DNA of 64,000 bases from an uncultured Pelagibacteraceae bacterium (GCA_902588835.1 CACIQQ010000003.1:1-64000); one strand, 5' to 3'; numbered from the stretch's first letter, positions 49,065 through 58,209 are shown. Numbers and translations are program-made. The notes: generated by a model from the sequence alone, not told the origin.

Positions 49065-49679
49065 ATGAGAGAAATTCTAAAAAACGTTAAAGAAAAACTG
49101 ATTTCTAAGTACTCAAAAAGCGATAATCCAAAAAAGTTTAAACCAAGACTAAAAGCTAGAATAAGAAAAAATAAACGTTTAATTGTCAAAAATATAGATA
49201 ACTTTTTTGATTGGATTAAAGGAGCGGAAATAGTTGAACTTAAAAAATGTAATACTAGCGAGGATCCTGTAAGACCTGAACTGGATAATAAATTTAGAAC
49301 TAGCTATGGCAGAAAAATTTATGGAGTAAAATATAAAGGTGAAATTCATGCTGTAATGTGTTTTGCTTTTACTAATGAAATTCCCAAAAGTGTTGAAGAA
49401 TTGGATATGATGAGCAAGGATGCTTTTCTTCAAAGTATACGAAGAGAATATCAAGTAGGAAAAATAGCAATTGCATACACAGTATGGTCAAAAAAAAGGG
49501 GCGGGGGTAAATTGATTGTAAAAGAGGTATTCAAATTAATTAAGAAAACACATCATTTAAATCGGCTAATTACTTTATCACCACTCACAGAAATGGCCCG
49601 AAAGTTTCATTTAAGTAATGGAGCTGTTCAAATACAAGTCAACGAGACTACCCAAAACTTTGAATACGAAAAAGTTTGA
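49065..49679 (+). CDS. Uncharacterised protein with a GNAT-like C-terminal half
   Basis: A 204-residue protein. The N-terminal 50 residues are strongly basic (KKFKPRLKARIRKNKRLIVKN). The C-terminal half has a strand-helix arrangement reminiscent of N-acetyltransferases: VGKIAIAYTVWSKKRGGGKLIVKEVFKLIKKTH (acetyl-CoA loop position) and RLITLSPLTEMARKFHLSNGA (the 'aR.fY...GF' helix). Similar proteins occur in marine bacteria and phages, which is a recollection of pattern rather than a search result. Substrate unknown. Confidence 0.5.
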   Translation: MREILKNVKEKLISKYSKSDNPKKFKPRLKARIRKNKRLIVKNIDNFFDWIKGAEIVELKKCNTSEDPVRPELDNKFRTSYGRKIYGVKYKGEIHAVMCFAFTNEIPKSVEELDMMSKDAFLQSIRREYQVGKIAIAYTVWSKKRGGGKLIVKEVFKLIKKTHHLNRLITLSPLTEMARKFHLSNGAVQIQVNETTQNFEYEKV

Positions 49680-49738
49680 AGTTCTTTTTCAAATGAAATA
49701 CGTTTAATAAGTTAATTCTTTTAATAAGGATCTAACTA

Positions 49739-50917
49739 ATGAACAGAAACTTATTCGTACTTTTTTTTAGTCAAATTTTTAGCTTTACAGCCGCACCAGT
49801 AACAGTTTTTCTAAGCGGTATTATTGGATCACAAATAAGCCCTTTGAAATCTTTATCAACTTTACCAATGTCAATATCTGTTGTTGGTATCGCTCTGGGA
49901 GCAATTGTTGCCACCAAAACAATGAGTTTATTAGGAAGAAGGACAGGCTTTATTATTGCAGCTATTTCTAATTCTTTAGTTTCGTTATTGGCCGCATATT
50001 CAGTTATGACTCAGAATTTTATTTTATTTTGTTTTGCAAATTTTTTTATTGGGGTTGGAATGGCTTTTACCCATCAATATCGATTTGCTGCAGCTGAAAG
50101 TGTTGATAAAGAAAAAATACCGAAAGCAATTTCAATAATTCTTTTAGGAGGTATAGTTTCTGCATTTATTGGTCCAGGCACAGCAAATTTAACAAAAAAC
50201 TTTTTGTCAGAACAATTATATGTTGGTTCATATGTATCCCTTGCGGTGTATATGTTTCTGCCAGCTATTCTCTTTTTATTTTACAAAAACAATACAATCG
50301 AAAAAAAAGATATAAGTTTTATTGGTAGAGGCTATTTTGAAATTATTTCTCAACCTAGATTTTTACAAGCAATGGTGGCAAGTGCATTTGGATATGCAAT
50401 AATGACCTTTTTGATGACTGCTACTCCAATAAGCATGCATGTAATGGAAAATATGTCATTAGACAAGACAAGTTTTGTTATTCAGATGCATGTTGCATCA
50501 ATGTTTTTACCATCCTTAATAACTGGAAATTTGATAAAGAAATTCGGACATAGTAAAATTATGTATATTGGCCTGTTACTTTATGGTGTAACAATAGCCT
50601 TAAGTTTACTTGACCAAACTTTTTTTAATTATTTAATTGCTTTGATTTTTCTTGGGTTTGGCTGGAATTTTTTATTTATATCAGGGACAAGTCTTCTGGT
50701 AACAACTTACAAAGAGCACGAAAAGTTTAAAGCTCAAGGTTTAAACGATTTTGTAGTTTATTCAGTACACGCAATAGGAAGTTTATCAGCTGGTATCTTA
50801 TTAGTTTTAACTAATTGGAAGTTAATGAACGTTATCTGTATCCCTTTAATGGCAATTATTTTGATTACAATATTAAGAGCTGAATTTATTGAAAAAAAAA
50901 CTAGAAATACTTTTTAA
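49739..50917 (+). CDS. Major facilitator superfamily transporter
   Basis: A 392-residue protein with 12 predicted helices. The loop 2-3 MFS motif is degenerate (GAIVATKTMSLLGRRTG), and helix 4 has NFFIGVGMAFTHQYRFAAAESV. Between helices 6 and 7 there is a short linker (YKNNTIEKKDISF). The later GNLIKKFGHSKIMYIGLLLYG is the repeat of the loop motif in the second half. The substrate cannot be deduced. It is preceded by AAGGATCT a few bases before the ATG and is convergent with the TerC gene (17-base overlap). Confidence 0.85.
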   Translation: MNRNLFVLFFSQIFSFTAAPVTVFLSGIIGSQISPLKSLSTLPMSISVVGIALGAIVATKTMSLLGRRTGFIIAAISNSLVSLLAAYSVMTQNFILFCFANFFIGVGMAFTHQYRFAAAESVDKEKIPKAISIILLGGIVSAFIGPGTANLTKNFLSEQLYVGSYVSLAVYMFLPAILFLFYKNNTIEKKDISFIGRGYFEIISQPRFLQAMVASAFGYAIMTFLMTATPISMHVMENMSLDKTSFVIQMHVASMFLPSLITGNLIKKFGHSKIMYIGLLLYGVTIALSLLDQTFFNYLIALIFLGFGWNFLFISGTSLLVTTYKEHEKFKAQGLNDFVVYSVHAIGSLSAGILLVLTNWKLMNVICIPLMAIILITILRAEFIEKKTRNTF

Positions 50918-51512
50918 AATCTTCAGCTACCTTTAGTATTTCTAAATCAACAAGACCACCAATTATCAATTGAATAGCAACAATTAGAATAAAGCCTAAA
51001 CCTATATAAGCAATCCACAAATGTTTTTGAATATAGTTTGCAAGATAAGTTGCAAGAGCACCGGTTAAAATAACTGATAAAACCAAACCAAAAACCATAA
51101 AACCAAAGTTTCCCTTTGCAGCACCAACTACCCCAATAACGTTATCGAAGCTGATTGTTATATCTGCAAAAAGAACTTTATAGACACTTTGTATGTATGA
51201 GGGCTGTTTTGATACCTTAGTTGGAGATTTAATTTTTTTGATCTCAAACAAATCTTTTCTTAAATCATTAACGATCCAAACTAAAAGTAAACCACCTAAA
51301 ATTTTAATAAAATAAAATTTAAATAAGTATGTTGCAAATACAGCAAAAATAACTTTAAAAACTAAAGCGCCTGCAACACCCCACAATATAATTTGTTTTC
51401 TGTGTTTAGGAACAAAGTTAGCCGCTATTAGTCCAATTATAATCGCGTTGTCCGCTGCAAGAATAATATCTATGAAGATAATTTGTAAGAGTATAATAGA
51501 TTGTTCAATCAA
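50901..51512 (-). CDS. TerC-family membrane protein
   Basis: A 203-residue protein with about six membrane spans. The TerC signatures are IDIILAADNAIIIGLIAANFVPKHRKQIILWG near the N-terminus and VLFADITISFDNVIGVVGAAKGN in the second half; the acidic residues in the helices (D-N pairs) are the putative metal-binding ones. Members are linked to metal ion export, including Mn2+ and during metalation of exoenzymes, and to tellurium resistance historically. Divergent from dctP. Confidence 0.87.
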   Translation of the reverse strand: MIEQSIILLQIIFIDIILAADNAIIIGLIAANFVPKHRKQIILWGVAGALVFKVIFAVFATYLFKFYFIKILGGLLLVWIVNDLRKDLFEIKKIKSPTKVSKQPSYIQSVYKVLFADITISFDNVIGVVGAAKGNFGFMVFGLVLSVILTGALATYLANYIQKHLWIAYIGLGFILIVAIQLIIGGLVDLEILKVAEDFKKYF

Positions 51513-51627
51513 GATTCCTCAATAATATAAAATTTTTTGTATAATTCAATTAAAAGTAGTGAAAATTTTTATTGATTTAAAGTTTTAGACATAATCAAAT
51601 GGGTGTTTAATAAATTAAGGAGGAGAA

Positions 51628-52596
51628 ATGAAAATATTTAAATATATTTTATCAATTTTTGTTGCCCTACTTGTATTTACACATTCAAATGCTGCTGAAA
51701 AATGGGATATGGCTCTGGCTTATGGTGCTGGAAACTTTCATTCAGCAAACGCAACTGAATTTGCAAATAACGTAACAAAAAAAAGTAAAGGCAAACTCAC
51801 TATAGTTACTCATCCGGGTGGTTCTCTATTTAAAGGGGGAGAAATTTTTAGAGCTGTAAGAACTGGTCAGGCTCCAATTGGAGAAAGATTTATGTCAGCT
51901 TTAGGTAAAGAAGATCCATTACTAGAAATCGACTCACTTCCATTTTTAGCGACTTCGTATGGTGATGCTATGAAACTTTACAAGGCTTCAAAAGCTGAAA
52001 TTGCAAAAAGTTTGGATAAAAAAGGACTTGTATTTTTATATGCAGTTCCATGGCCAGCTCAAGGTTTGTACTCTAAAAAAGAAATTAATAGTGTAGCAGA
52101 TCTTAAAGGTTTAAAATTTAGAGCTTATAACAGTGCAACTGTAAGAATTGCAGAATTAACTGGTATGGCTCCAACTAAAATTGAAGCTGCTGAGATATCT
52201 CAAGCATTTTCAACAGGAGCTGTCGAAAGCATGATTACCTCTCCAACAACTGGTAAGAATAAAAAGATTTGGGAAAATGGTGTAAAATATTTTTATGACA
52301 TTGCAGCATGGTTTCCAAAAAACATGATTATAGCAAACAAAGAGGCGTGGAATAAGTTAGATAAAGCGACTCAAGATTTAATCATGAAAGAAGCAGCAGT
52401 TGCTGAAAGAAAAGGTTGGCAGCTTTCTAAAATGGGAAATAAAAATGACAAAAAAGCTTTAGCTGATGCTGGCATGACTGTTGGTAAAGTTAACGCTGCC
52501 TTAAAATCTCATTTTGAAAAAGTCGGTCAAACAATGTCTAAAGAATGGGCTAGCAAAGCTGGTTCAAGAGGACAAACTGTTTTATCAAAATATTAA
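51628..52596 (+). CDS. dctP: TRAP transporter substrate-binding protein DctP
   Basis: A 322-residue periplasmic binding protein with signal peptide (YILSIFVALLVFTHSNAAEK, cleavage after NA-A at about 23). Ligand-binding segments typical of DctP are VADLKGLKFRAYN (Arg that grips a carboxylate), AEISQAFSTGAVESMITS and YFYDIAAWFPKNMIIANKEAWNKL. It delivers an organic acid, probably a carboxylate, to DctQM. AAGGAGGAG at about 51618 is the strongest Shine-Dalgarno in the window, and together with the terminator after the gene indicates much higher expression of the binding protein than of the membrane subunits. Confidence 0.94.
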   Translation: MKIFKYILSIFVALLVFTHSNAAEKWDMALAYGAGNFHSANATEFANNVTKKSKGKLTIVTHPGGSLFKGGEIFRAVRTGQAPIGERFMSALGKEDPLLEIDSLPFLATSYGDAMKLYKASKAEIAKSLDKKGLVFLYAVPWPAQGLYSKKEINSVADLKGLKFRAYNSATVRIAELTGMAPTKIEAAEISQAFSTGAVESMITSPTTGKNKKIWENGVKYFYDIAAWFPKNMIIANKEAWNKLDKATQDLIMKEAAVAERKGWQLSKMGNKNDKKALADAGMTVGKVNAALKSHFEKVGQTMSKEWASKAGSRGQTVLSKY

Positions 52597-52607
52597 TAAT
52601 TTAAAAT

Positions 52608-52637
52608 AAAAGGCCATCTATATAAGATGGCCTTTTT
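52608..52637 (+). terminator. Strong intrinsic terminator between dctP and dctQ
   Basis: Perfect 9-bp stem AGGCCATCT / AGATGGCCT with a 5-base loop and flanking A- and T-tracts (AAA before, TTTT after). It ends 6 bases before the dctQ ATG. It is inside the operon, so partial termination likely sets a high dctP to dctQM ratio. Confidence 0.92.
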
Positions 52638-52642
52638 AAATT

Positions 52643-53125
52643 ATGTTAATCAAATTAGAAAACTTCCTTCATCGAGTTTATAAATTTTCAGGTATTTTAG
52701 CGGCTATATTTCTTATACTTGTTGCAACTTTTATTTTAATAGGGATATCGTCTCGAATTTTTGATTTTTACATAAGAGGTTTGTCTGAGTATTCAGGATA
52801 CTGTATGGCTGCCTCAACTTTTTTTGCACTTGCTTATACATTTTCAGAAGGCGGCCATATAAGAATTACATTGTTTTTAGAGAAAATGACCAGTCGATTA
52901 AAAAAAATATTTGAAATTTGGTGTTTGACTATTTCATCTATCTTTTCAGGATTTCTTTTTTTCTATTTCAGTAAAATGTTATTTATTTCATATAAGTTCC
53001 AAGAAAGAAGCGAAGGGGCTGATGAAATTTTAATTTGGATACCCCAGACAAGTTTAGCCTTTGGATCCTTTATCTTTTTTATATGTATTTTACATCATCT
53101 TTTTAAAGCTTTTAAAAATGACTGA
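52643..53125 (+). CDS. dctQ: TRAP transporter small membrane subunit DctQ
   Basis: A 160-residue protein with four membrane helices. The family motif occurs as RGLSEYSGYCMAASTFFALAYTFSEGGHIRITLFLEKM (E-x-S/G...A...G.H.R.d). It partners with the large DctM subunit in the inner membrane; TRAP transport is driven by the sodium gradient, which suits a marine host. It overlaps dctM by 8 bases. Start ATG follows the terminator hairpin closely. Confidence 0.92.
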   Translation: MLIKLENFLHRVYKFSGILAAIFLILVATFILIGISSRIFDFYIRGLSEYSGYCMAASTFFALAYTFSEGGHIRITLFLEKMTSRLKKIFEIWCLTISSIFSGFLFFYFSKMLFISYKFQERSEGADEILIWIPQTSLAFGSFIFFICILHHLFKAFKND

Positions 53126-54428
53126 AATTATATTAGCAATTTTTTTTATTACCGTTTTATTATTATTTTTAAGTAGCGGTGTATGGGTTGCTTTAAGTAT
53201 GATTGGTGTCTCAGCTATTGCAATGGAACTGTTCACATCAAGGCCAGTCGGTGACGCAATGGCAACAACGATTTGGGGAATGTCGTCTTCTTGGACACTT
53301 ACCGCACTTCCCTTATTTGTTTGGATGGGTGAAATATTGTTTAGAACGAAATTATCTGAAAATCTTTTTGAAGGACTTTCTCCATGGATGCAAAAACTTC
53401 CTGGAGGACTTATTCATGTAAATGTTGTTGGCTGTGCGATTTTTGCAGCTATTTCAGGTTCCTCTGCAGCAACAGTTGCGACTGTAGGCAAAATGTCTAT
53501 ACCTGAACTTCGTAAAAGAAATTATCCAGAAAAAATATTACTCGGAAGTTTGGCTGGGTCTGGAACTTTAGGTTTGTTGATACCACCATCTATAATTTTA
53601 ATAATTTACGGTGTAACAGTTCAAGAGTCTATTGCTAAGCTTTTTATTGCAGGAATTTTCCCTGGAATAATGATTGCTATTATTTTCATGACTTATGTTG
53701 TTATTTGGTCATTGATGAATAAAGATAAAATGCCTGTCTTGACAGAAGAGATACCTTTTATTGAAAAAATAAAGAAATCAGGCAAATTAATTCCAGTAAT
53801 ATTGTTAATTGTATCTGTAATAGGATCTATTTATTCAGGTGTAGCCACTGCAACAGAGGCAGCTTCACTAGGAGTAGTTGGAGCATTAATACTATCTTTT
53901 TTTCAAAAAAGTTTAACTATAGATTCATTTAAGAAGTCCTTATTAGGAGCAACCAAAACCTCCTGTATGATTGGATTTATTCTGGCTGGATCAACTTTTC
54001 TTTCATTAGCCATGGGTTTTACTGGATTACCAAGAAATTTAGCAATTTGGATAGATACAATGCAGCTTTCACCTTACATACTAATCATTGTATTGATGAT
54101 TTTTTACATAATTCTTGGAATGTTTTTGGATGGAATTTCAGCAGTTGTTTTAACAATGGCAATAATTGAACCTATGATTAGACAGGCTGGTTTTGACATG
54201 ATTTGGTTTGGGATATTCTTAGTTGTTGTAGTTGAAATGGCACAAATAACTCCTCCCGTTGGGTTTAATTTGTTTGTCTTACAAGGAATGGCTGAAAAGG
54301 ATATGGGATATATAGCAAGAAGTGCTTTTCCACTTTTCCTATTAATGATTTTGGCGACAGTTATAATTATTATATTTCCTGAAATAGCTTTATGGCTTCC
54401 TGAGAAAATGATTCAGAATATAAATTAG
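53118..54428 (+). CDS. dctM: TRAP transporter large membrane subunit DctM
   Basis: A 436-residue protein with about 12 helices. Typical DctM segments are LTALPLFVWMGEILFRTKLSENLFEGLSPWMQKLPGGL, ISGSSAATVATVGKMSIPEL, the GTLGLLIPPSIILIIYGV hairpin and the mirrored C-terminal AQITPPVGFNLFVLQGMAEKD. The frame is open from 53061, but the ATG at 53118, overlapping the dctQ stop, is the normal DctM start (MTEIILAIFFI). The substrate is unknown; the neighbouring pxp genes make 5-oxoproline or a related cyclic acid a testable idea. Convergent 4-base overlap with the TPR gene. Confidence 0.94.
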   Translation: MTEIILAIFFITVLLLFLSSGVWVALSMIGVSAIAMELFTSRPVGDAMATTIWGMSSSWTLTALPLFVWMGEILFRTKLSENLFEGLSPWMQKLPGGLIHVNVVGCAIFAAISGSSAATVATVGKMSIPELRKRNYPEKILLGSLAGSGTLGLLIPPSIILIIYGVTVQESIAKLFIAGIFPGIMIAIIFMTYVVIWSLMNKDKMPVLTEEIPFIEKIKKSGKLIPVILLIVSVIGSIYSGVATATEAASLGVVGALILSFFQKSLTIDSFKKSLLGATKTSCMIGFILAGSTFLSLAMGFTGLPRNLAIWIDTMQLSPYILIIVLMIFYIILGMFLDGISAVVLTMAIIEPMIRQAGFDMIWFGIFLVVVVEMAQITPPVGFNLFVLQGMAEKDMGYIARSAFPLFLLMILATVIIIIFPEIALWLPEKMIQNIN

Positions 54429-54925
54429 TATTTAGACTCTTTTTTACCTTCAATAACTAACTTAAGATCTTTATACTCTTTGCAATTACAATCTTTAAGA
54501 ACAGCAAGTCTTTCTTTAGCTTTGTCTAGTCTATTAGTAGCCACAAATAATTCTCCCATGTATTCGTTGATACCGACATGCTTAGGATCTAATTCAAGTC
54601 CCATTGAATAATATATTTCAGCATTTTCGTAATCACCAATTTTTCTATGTGCAAAGCCTAAATAGTTAAGTGTGTTGGGGTCTGCGGGAAATTCTTTATT
54701 ATGTTTTAGCAAATATCCAATAGCTTTTTTGTAATGTTTTTGTGCTTTATCTGTTTTATTTTTTTTTTCAAATTTTTTTGCTTTATTAATCATTTTTTCT
54801 CCAATTTGGTATTGGCTTACTGGTTTTGCTTCCCCACCACTACCAGATCCACCACTACTTCCTGCTGAAAAAGCTGGACTAGTAATTAAAACAAATAGTA
54901 AAACAGTTAAAAATTTTTTAAACAT
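54425..54925 (-). CDS. Secreted TPR-repeat protein
   Basis: A 166-residue protein with a signal peptide (FLTVLLFVLITSPAFSAG), then a low-complexity Gly/Ser linker (GSSGGSGSGGE) and TPR-like helices: AQKHYKKAIGYLLKHNKEFP, NTLNYLGFAHRKIGDYENAEIYYSMGLELDPKHVG, INEYMGELFVATNRLDKAKERL. It ends with CNCKEYKDLK (two Cys near each other). Periplasmic scaffold role likely; nothing shows a specific function. It starts at the base where pxpA ends on the same strand (one-base overlap), so pxpA and this gene are probably co-transcribed. Confidence 0.75.
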   Translation of the reverse strand: MFKKFLTVLLFVLITSPAFSAGSSGGSGSGGEAKPVSQYQIGEKMINKAKKFEKKNKTDKAQKHYKKAIGYLLKHNKEFPADPNTLNYLGFAHRKIGDYENAEIYYSMGLELDPKHVGINEYMGELFVATNRLDKAKERLAVLKDCNCKEYKDLKLVIEGKKESKY

Positions 54926-55698
54926 TATTTAAACTTTTTTAATTCATCTAATGGCATTAAATCTAAATTATTTTTTTTTAAATTTTCTTTAACTTTCAAT
55001 GCTGTATCCAAAGATGAAAGATTATCACCATGTATACAAACTGAGTCAATTTCACAAGGAATTTGTTTACCAGAGAGACAATTTAACGCTTGGTTTTTTA
55101 CCATCTTTAAAACATGTTCTTGCGCTTTAATTGGATCTGTTATTAGTGCGGTATTTTTCTTTCTTGAAACTAAGTTCCCGTCGTCCTCGTAATTTCTATC
55201 TGCAAAAATTTCACAAGCCACCTTCATCCCCAATTTTTTTGCAGAATCCTCCATTTTGGAACCAGTTGGCACTAAATAAATTAAATCTTTATTAATTTTG
55301 TAAATCGTTTTTGCAATAACGGTTGCCAACTCAATATCCTCACATGCCATATTATTTAATGCACCATGAGGCTTAATATGAGATACACTGACTTCGTTTT
55401 GTTGAGCAATGGCTTGAAGTATATTGTATTGATCTTGAATAAGTTTCTCTATTTCAGCTGAGGAAAGATTAATTCTTTTTCTTCCAAAATTTTCAGGGTC
55501 ATTAAATGATGGGTGCGCTCCAATACTTACACCATTTTTTTTTGATATTTTTATAGTTTCTCTCATAGTATCTTCATCTCCCGCATGATAACCGCAAGCA
55601 ATATTTGCAGAATTGACTATACCTAATAGTTCAGGATCATATTTATTAGAGTGGTGTTTGGATTTTTCACCTAAATCGCAATTAATATTAATTTCCAT
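54925..55698 (-). CDS. pxpA: 5-oxoprolinase subunit A (LamB/YcsF family)
   Basis: A 257-residue TIM-barrel-like protein. The N-terminus INCDLGEKSKHH, the SANIACGYHAGDEDTMRETI motif, GVSIGAHPSFNDPENFGRK, and HIKPHGALNNMA are family hallmarks; CEIDSVCIHGDN closes the active site. PxpABC together hydrolyse 5-oxoproline to glutamate with ATP. It is on the opposite strand to pxpB/pxpC with only 27 bases between the two starts, so a shared divergent promoter region is implied. Confidence 0.93.
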   Translation of the reverse strand: MEININCDLGEKSKHHSNKYDPELLGIVNSANIACGYHAGDEDTMRETIKISKKNGVSIGAHPSFNDPENFGRKRINLSSAEIEKLIQDQYNILQAIAQQNEVSVSHIKPHGALNNMACEDIELATVIAKTIYKINKDLIYLVPTGSKMEDSAKKLGMKVACEIFADRNYEDDGNLVSRKKNTALITDPIKAQEHVLKMVKNQALNCLSGKQIPCEIDSVCIHGDNLSSLDTALKVKENLKKNNLDLMPLDELKKFK

Positions 55699-55725
55699 AA
55701 TTTATGAGTTAAAGTATAACATGGC

Positions 55726-56403
55726 ATGATCAAAAATATATACAATCTTGGCGACGCAGCTTTATATTGTGATTTTGGCGATACTGTAAACAAAGAAACT
55801 AATCTTAAAGTAATAAATTATTTTAATGATATAAGAGAAAAAAATATTACTGGCATAAAAAACATTGCACCTTCGTATAATAAATTAATAATTTATTTTG
55901 ATTTAGAACTTACCAATTTTAAAAAAATAAAAGATACTGTAGAAAATCTTGATATTTCAAATTTTGAAGCAGCTAAAACAAAAATAGTAAAGATACCGGT
56001 GTGTTTTGACGATGAGTTTGCACTTGACTTAGAAAGGGTTGAAAAAAAAGTGGGATTAGAAAAAAAAGAGATAGTCAATCAATTAATATCTCAAAAATAT
56101 TTTTGTTATATGACGGGATTTATTGCTGGCATGCCTTTCCTTGGTGATATTAAAGAAAAAATCAGATTAGATAGGCTTGAAACTCCAAGGGTTAAAGTAC
56201 CTAAGGGCTCAGTAGGTATTACGGAACAATTCTGTAATATCTATACTTTTGAAAGTCCAGGTGGGTGGAATATTATTGGTAATTCACCCAAAAAAGTTTT
56301 TACTAAAGATCCAACTAAATTAACATTAATCGATCCAGGTGATGAAGTAGAGTTCTTCGAAATTTCAAAAAAGGAATATTCAAAATTTAATGAGCAAAAA
56401 TAG
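55726..56403 (+). CDS. pxpB: 5-oxoprolinase subunit B (KipI/AHS1 family)
   Basis: A 225-residue protein with the allophanate-hydrolase subunit 1 fold. The late segment CYMTGFIAGMPFLGDIKEKIRLDRLETPRVKVPKGSVGI and the TFESPGGWNIIGNSPKKVF motif are typical. It works as a complex with PxpC and PxpA in ATP-dependent 5-oxoproline opening. ATG 55726 is preferred over ATG 55721 (different frame). It overlaps pxpC by 14 bases. Confidence 0.92.
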   Translation: MIKNIYNLGDAALYCDFGDTVNKETNLKVINYFNDIREKNITGIKNIAPSYNKLIIYFDLELTNFKKIKDTVENLDISNFEAAKTKIVKIPVCFDDEFALDLERVEKKVGLEKKEIVNQLISQKYFCYMTGFIAGMPFLGDIKEKIRLDRLETPRVKVPKGSVGITEQFCNIYTFESPGGWNIIGNSPKKVFTKDPTKLTLIDPGDEVEFFEISKKEYSKFNEQK

Positions 56404-57337
56404 TTTTAAAGTATTAAGACCTGGTATAAATACCACTTTTCAAGATTTAGGAAGAGATAACTTATATCATGTAGGCCTTCCATTTAGTGGAGCAATAGAC
56501 AAAAGGAATTTTCTAATTGCTAACTCATTAATTACTAATAAAGAGGATGATGCAGTATTAGAGTTTGCATACCAAGGACCCTTACTCGAATTTTCTGGAA
56601 GTCAAACATCTATTGTAATCACAGGTAATGTTAATTTTAAAATAATTAAAAAAGACACCTCTGAAATAAAAGGTGAATGTTATAGAACTTACAATCTAAA
56701 TGATAAAGACTGTCTTGATATTATATCAACTGAAAAGTCAGTCTATGGCTACCTTTCGGTAAAAGGTGGTTTTCAGATTAATAAATTTTGTAATAGTTAT
56801 TCGACAACTGTTAGAGCTGAAGTAGGTCCTAATGATGGAAAAAAAATAGAGATTGAACAGACAATAATTCTAAATACTACTGATAGCACAATTAAAAAGA
56901 GTTTAGAATATTCAAACTCAAAAATAGAATTTATAAGGGTAATAAAGGGTACAAACTTTGATTACTTCTCAGAAGACTCAATCAAAGATTTTACAAGTAA
57001 AGAATTTACAGTTTCAAAACTTACCGATAGAATGGGAATGAGATTAAGTGGACCTAAAATTAAGAATTTAAAGAAAACAAACATCAAGTCTGAAGGATTA
57101 GGAAAAGGAGTAATACAAGTTCCAGCTGACGGAGACCCTATAGTAATGCTTTCAGATCATGGAACAATAGGCGGTTATCCAAAAATTGCTGTTGTAATAA
57201 GTGCAGATTATGACAAGTTAGCACAATGCCCACCTGGAGATAAAATCAAATTTAAAATTGTAAATCTTACAGAGGCAGAAAATTTATATAAAATTTATAC
57301 TATGGAAACTAAGAATATAATTAATAAAATAAAATGA
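56390..57337 (+). CDS. pxpC: 5-oxoprolinase subunit C (KipA/AHS2 family)
   Basis: A 315-residue biotin-independent carboxyltransferase-like domain protein. Motifs are RPGINTTFQDLGRDNLYHVGLPFSGAIDKRNFLIAN, LEFAYQGPLLEFSG, DRMGMRLSGPKIK and IQVPADGDPIVMLSDHGTIGGYPKIAVVIS. Forms the PxpBC part of the oxoprolinase. It overlaps pxpB at its start and the EamA gene by 4 bases at its end, so pxpB-pxpC-permease form one unit. Confidence 0.93.
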   Translation: MSKNSFKVLRPGINTTFQDLGRDNLYHVGLPFSGAIDKRNFLIANSLITNKEDDAVLEFAYQGPLLEFSGSQTSIVITGNVNFKIIKKDTSEIKGECYRTYNLNDKDCLDIISTEKSVYGYLSVKGGFQINKFCNSYSTTVRAEVGPNDGKKIEIEQTIILNTTDSTIKKSLEYSNSKIEFIRVIKGTNFDYFSEDSIKDFTSKEFTVSKLTDRMGMRLSGPKIKNLKKTNIKSEGLGKGVIQVPADGDPIVMLSDHGTIGGYPKIAVVISADYDKLAQCPPGDKIKFKIVNLTEAENLYKIYTMETKNIINKIK

Positions 57338-58209
57338 ATTTTATAACAAGATTACCGGGTCCACTATTAGTTTTTTTTGGTGCCACTAGTTTAAGTTTTG
57401 GAGGAATGATTGTAAAATCTTTTGAGGGCGCCACATTATGGCAGATACTTTTTTGGAGATCTCTTTTTTTTATTTTAGTTGTATCAATTTTTTTACTCAT
57501 TACTTATAAAAAAAATGTTTTTAATGCTTTTAAGAAATCAGGCTTCCCCGGTCTTATCGGGGGTATAGTTTTATCTTCAGGGTTTTGTGGTTATGTTTTT
57601 GCAATGTACAATACTACAGTAGCCAATGCTAATTTTATTATTCAAACTCAAACAATTTTCCTAGCAATCTTTGGATATTTATTTTTAAAGGAAAAAATTT
57701 CAAAATTAACTTTGATATCAATTATACTAGCTATCTCTGGCATTATTTTAATGGTTGGAGGATCTTTGTCACCAGGACAAATGTCTGGAAATTTTGCAGC
57801 ATTTATTATGCCAGTGTCATTTGCAATCTTAATTATTATTATTAGAAAATACCCAGATGTAGACATGATACCGTTACAATTAATTGCTGGAATAGTTGCA
57901 ATGTCGGTTGGTTATTTTGTTGCAGGTAAAATTAACATTTCTTCATATGATATATTTTTAGGTTTTCTAGCAGGTTTTTTTCAACTTGGATTTGGTTTTA
58001 TATTTATAACAATTGGAGCAAGATCTACGCCTTCAGCAATTGTTGGTATCATAATGCTCACAGAAGCTATTCTTGGACCTCTTTGGGCATGGTTATTTGT
58101 GAATGAAAATCCACCATTTATTGTTTTAATTGGAGGGTCAGTTGTATTATTCGCTGTATTACTACAGTTTTACAATGTTATTAAGTTAGAAAAAAAAACT
58201 ATTTCTTAA
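57334..58209 (+). CDS. EamA/DMT-family permease (pxp-linked)
   Basis: A 291-residue transporter with ten predicted helices in two EamA halves (first LLVFFGATSLSFGGMIVKSFE and LWQILFWRSLFFILV; second SGNFAAFIMPVSFAILIIII and FFQLGFGFIFITIGARSTPS). Typical end LGPLWAWLFVNENPPFIVLIGGSVVL. Coupled to pxpC by a 4-base overlap, hence a role in moving a substrate or product of the pxp pathway is likely but unproven. A second DMT permease of this window is at 45,061. Confidence 0.85.
   Translation: MNFITRLPGPLLVFFGATSLSFGGMIVKSFEGATLWQILFWRSLFFILVVSIFLLITYKKNVFNAFKKSGFPGLIGGIVLSSGFCGYVFAMYNTTVANANFIIQTQTIFLAIFGYLFLKEKISKLTLISIILAISGIILMVGGSLSPGQMSGNFAAFIMPVSFAILIIIIRKYPDVDMIPLQLIAGIVAMSVGYFVAGKINISSYDIFLGFLAGFFQLGFGFIFITIGARSTPSAIVGIIMLTEAILGPLWAWLFVNENPPFIVLIGGSVVLFAVLLQFYNVIKLEKKTIS

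Noticed and set aside
53061..53117. Earlier start for DctM
   Set aside because: It would lie within dctQ in another frame; ATG 53118 at the dctQ stop gives the normal DctM N-terminus.
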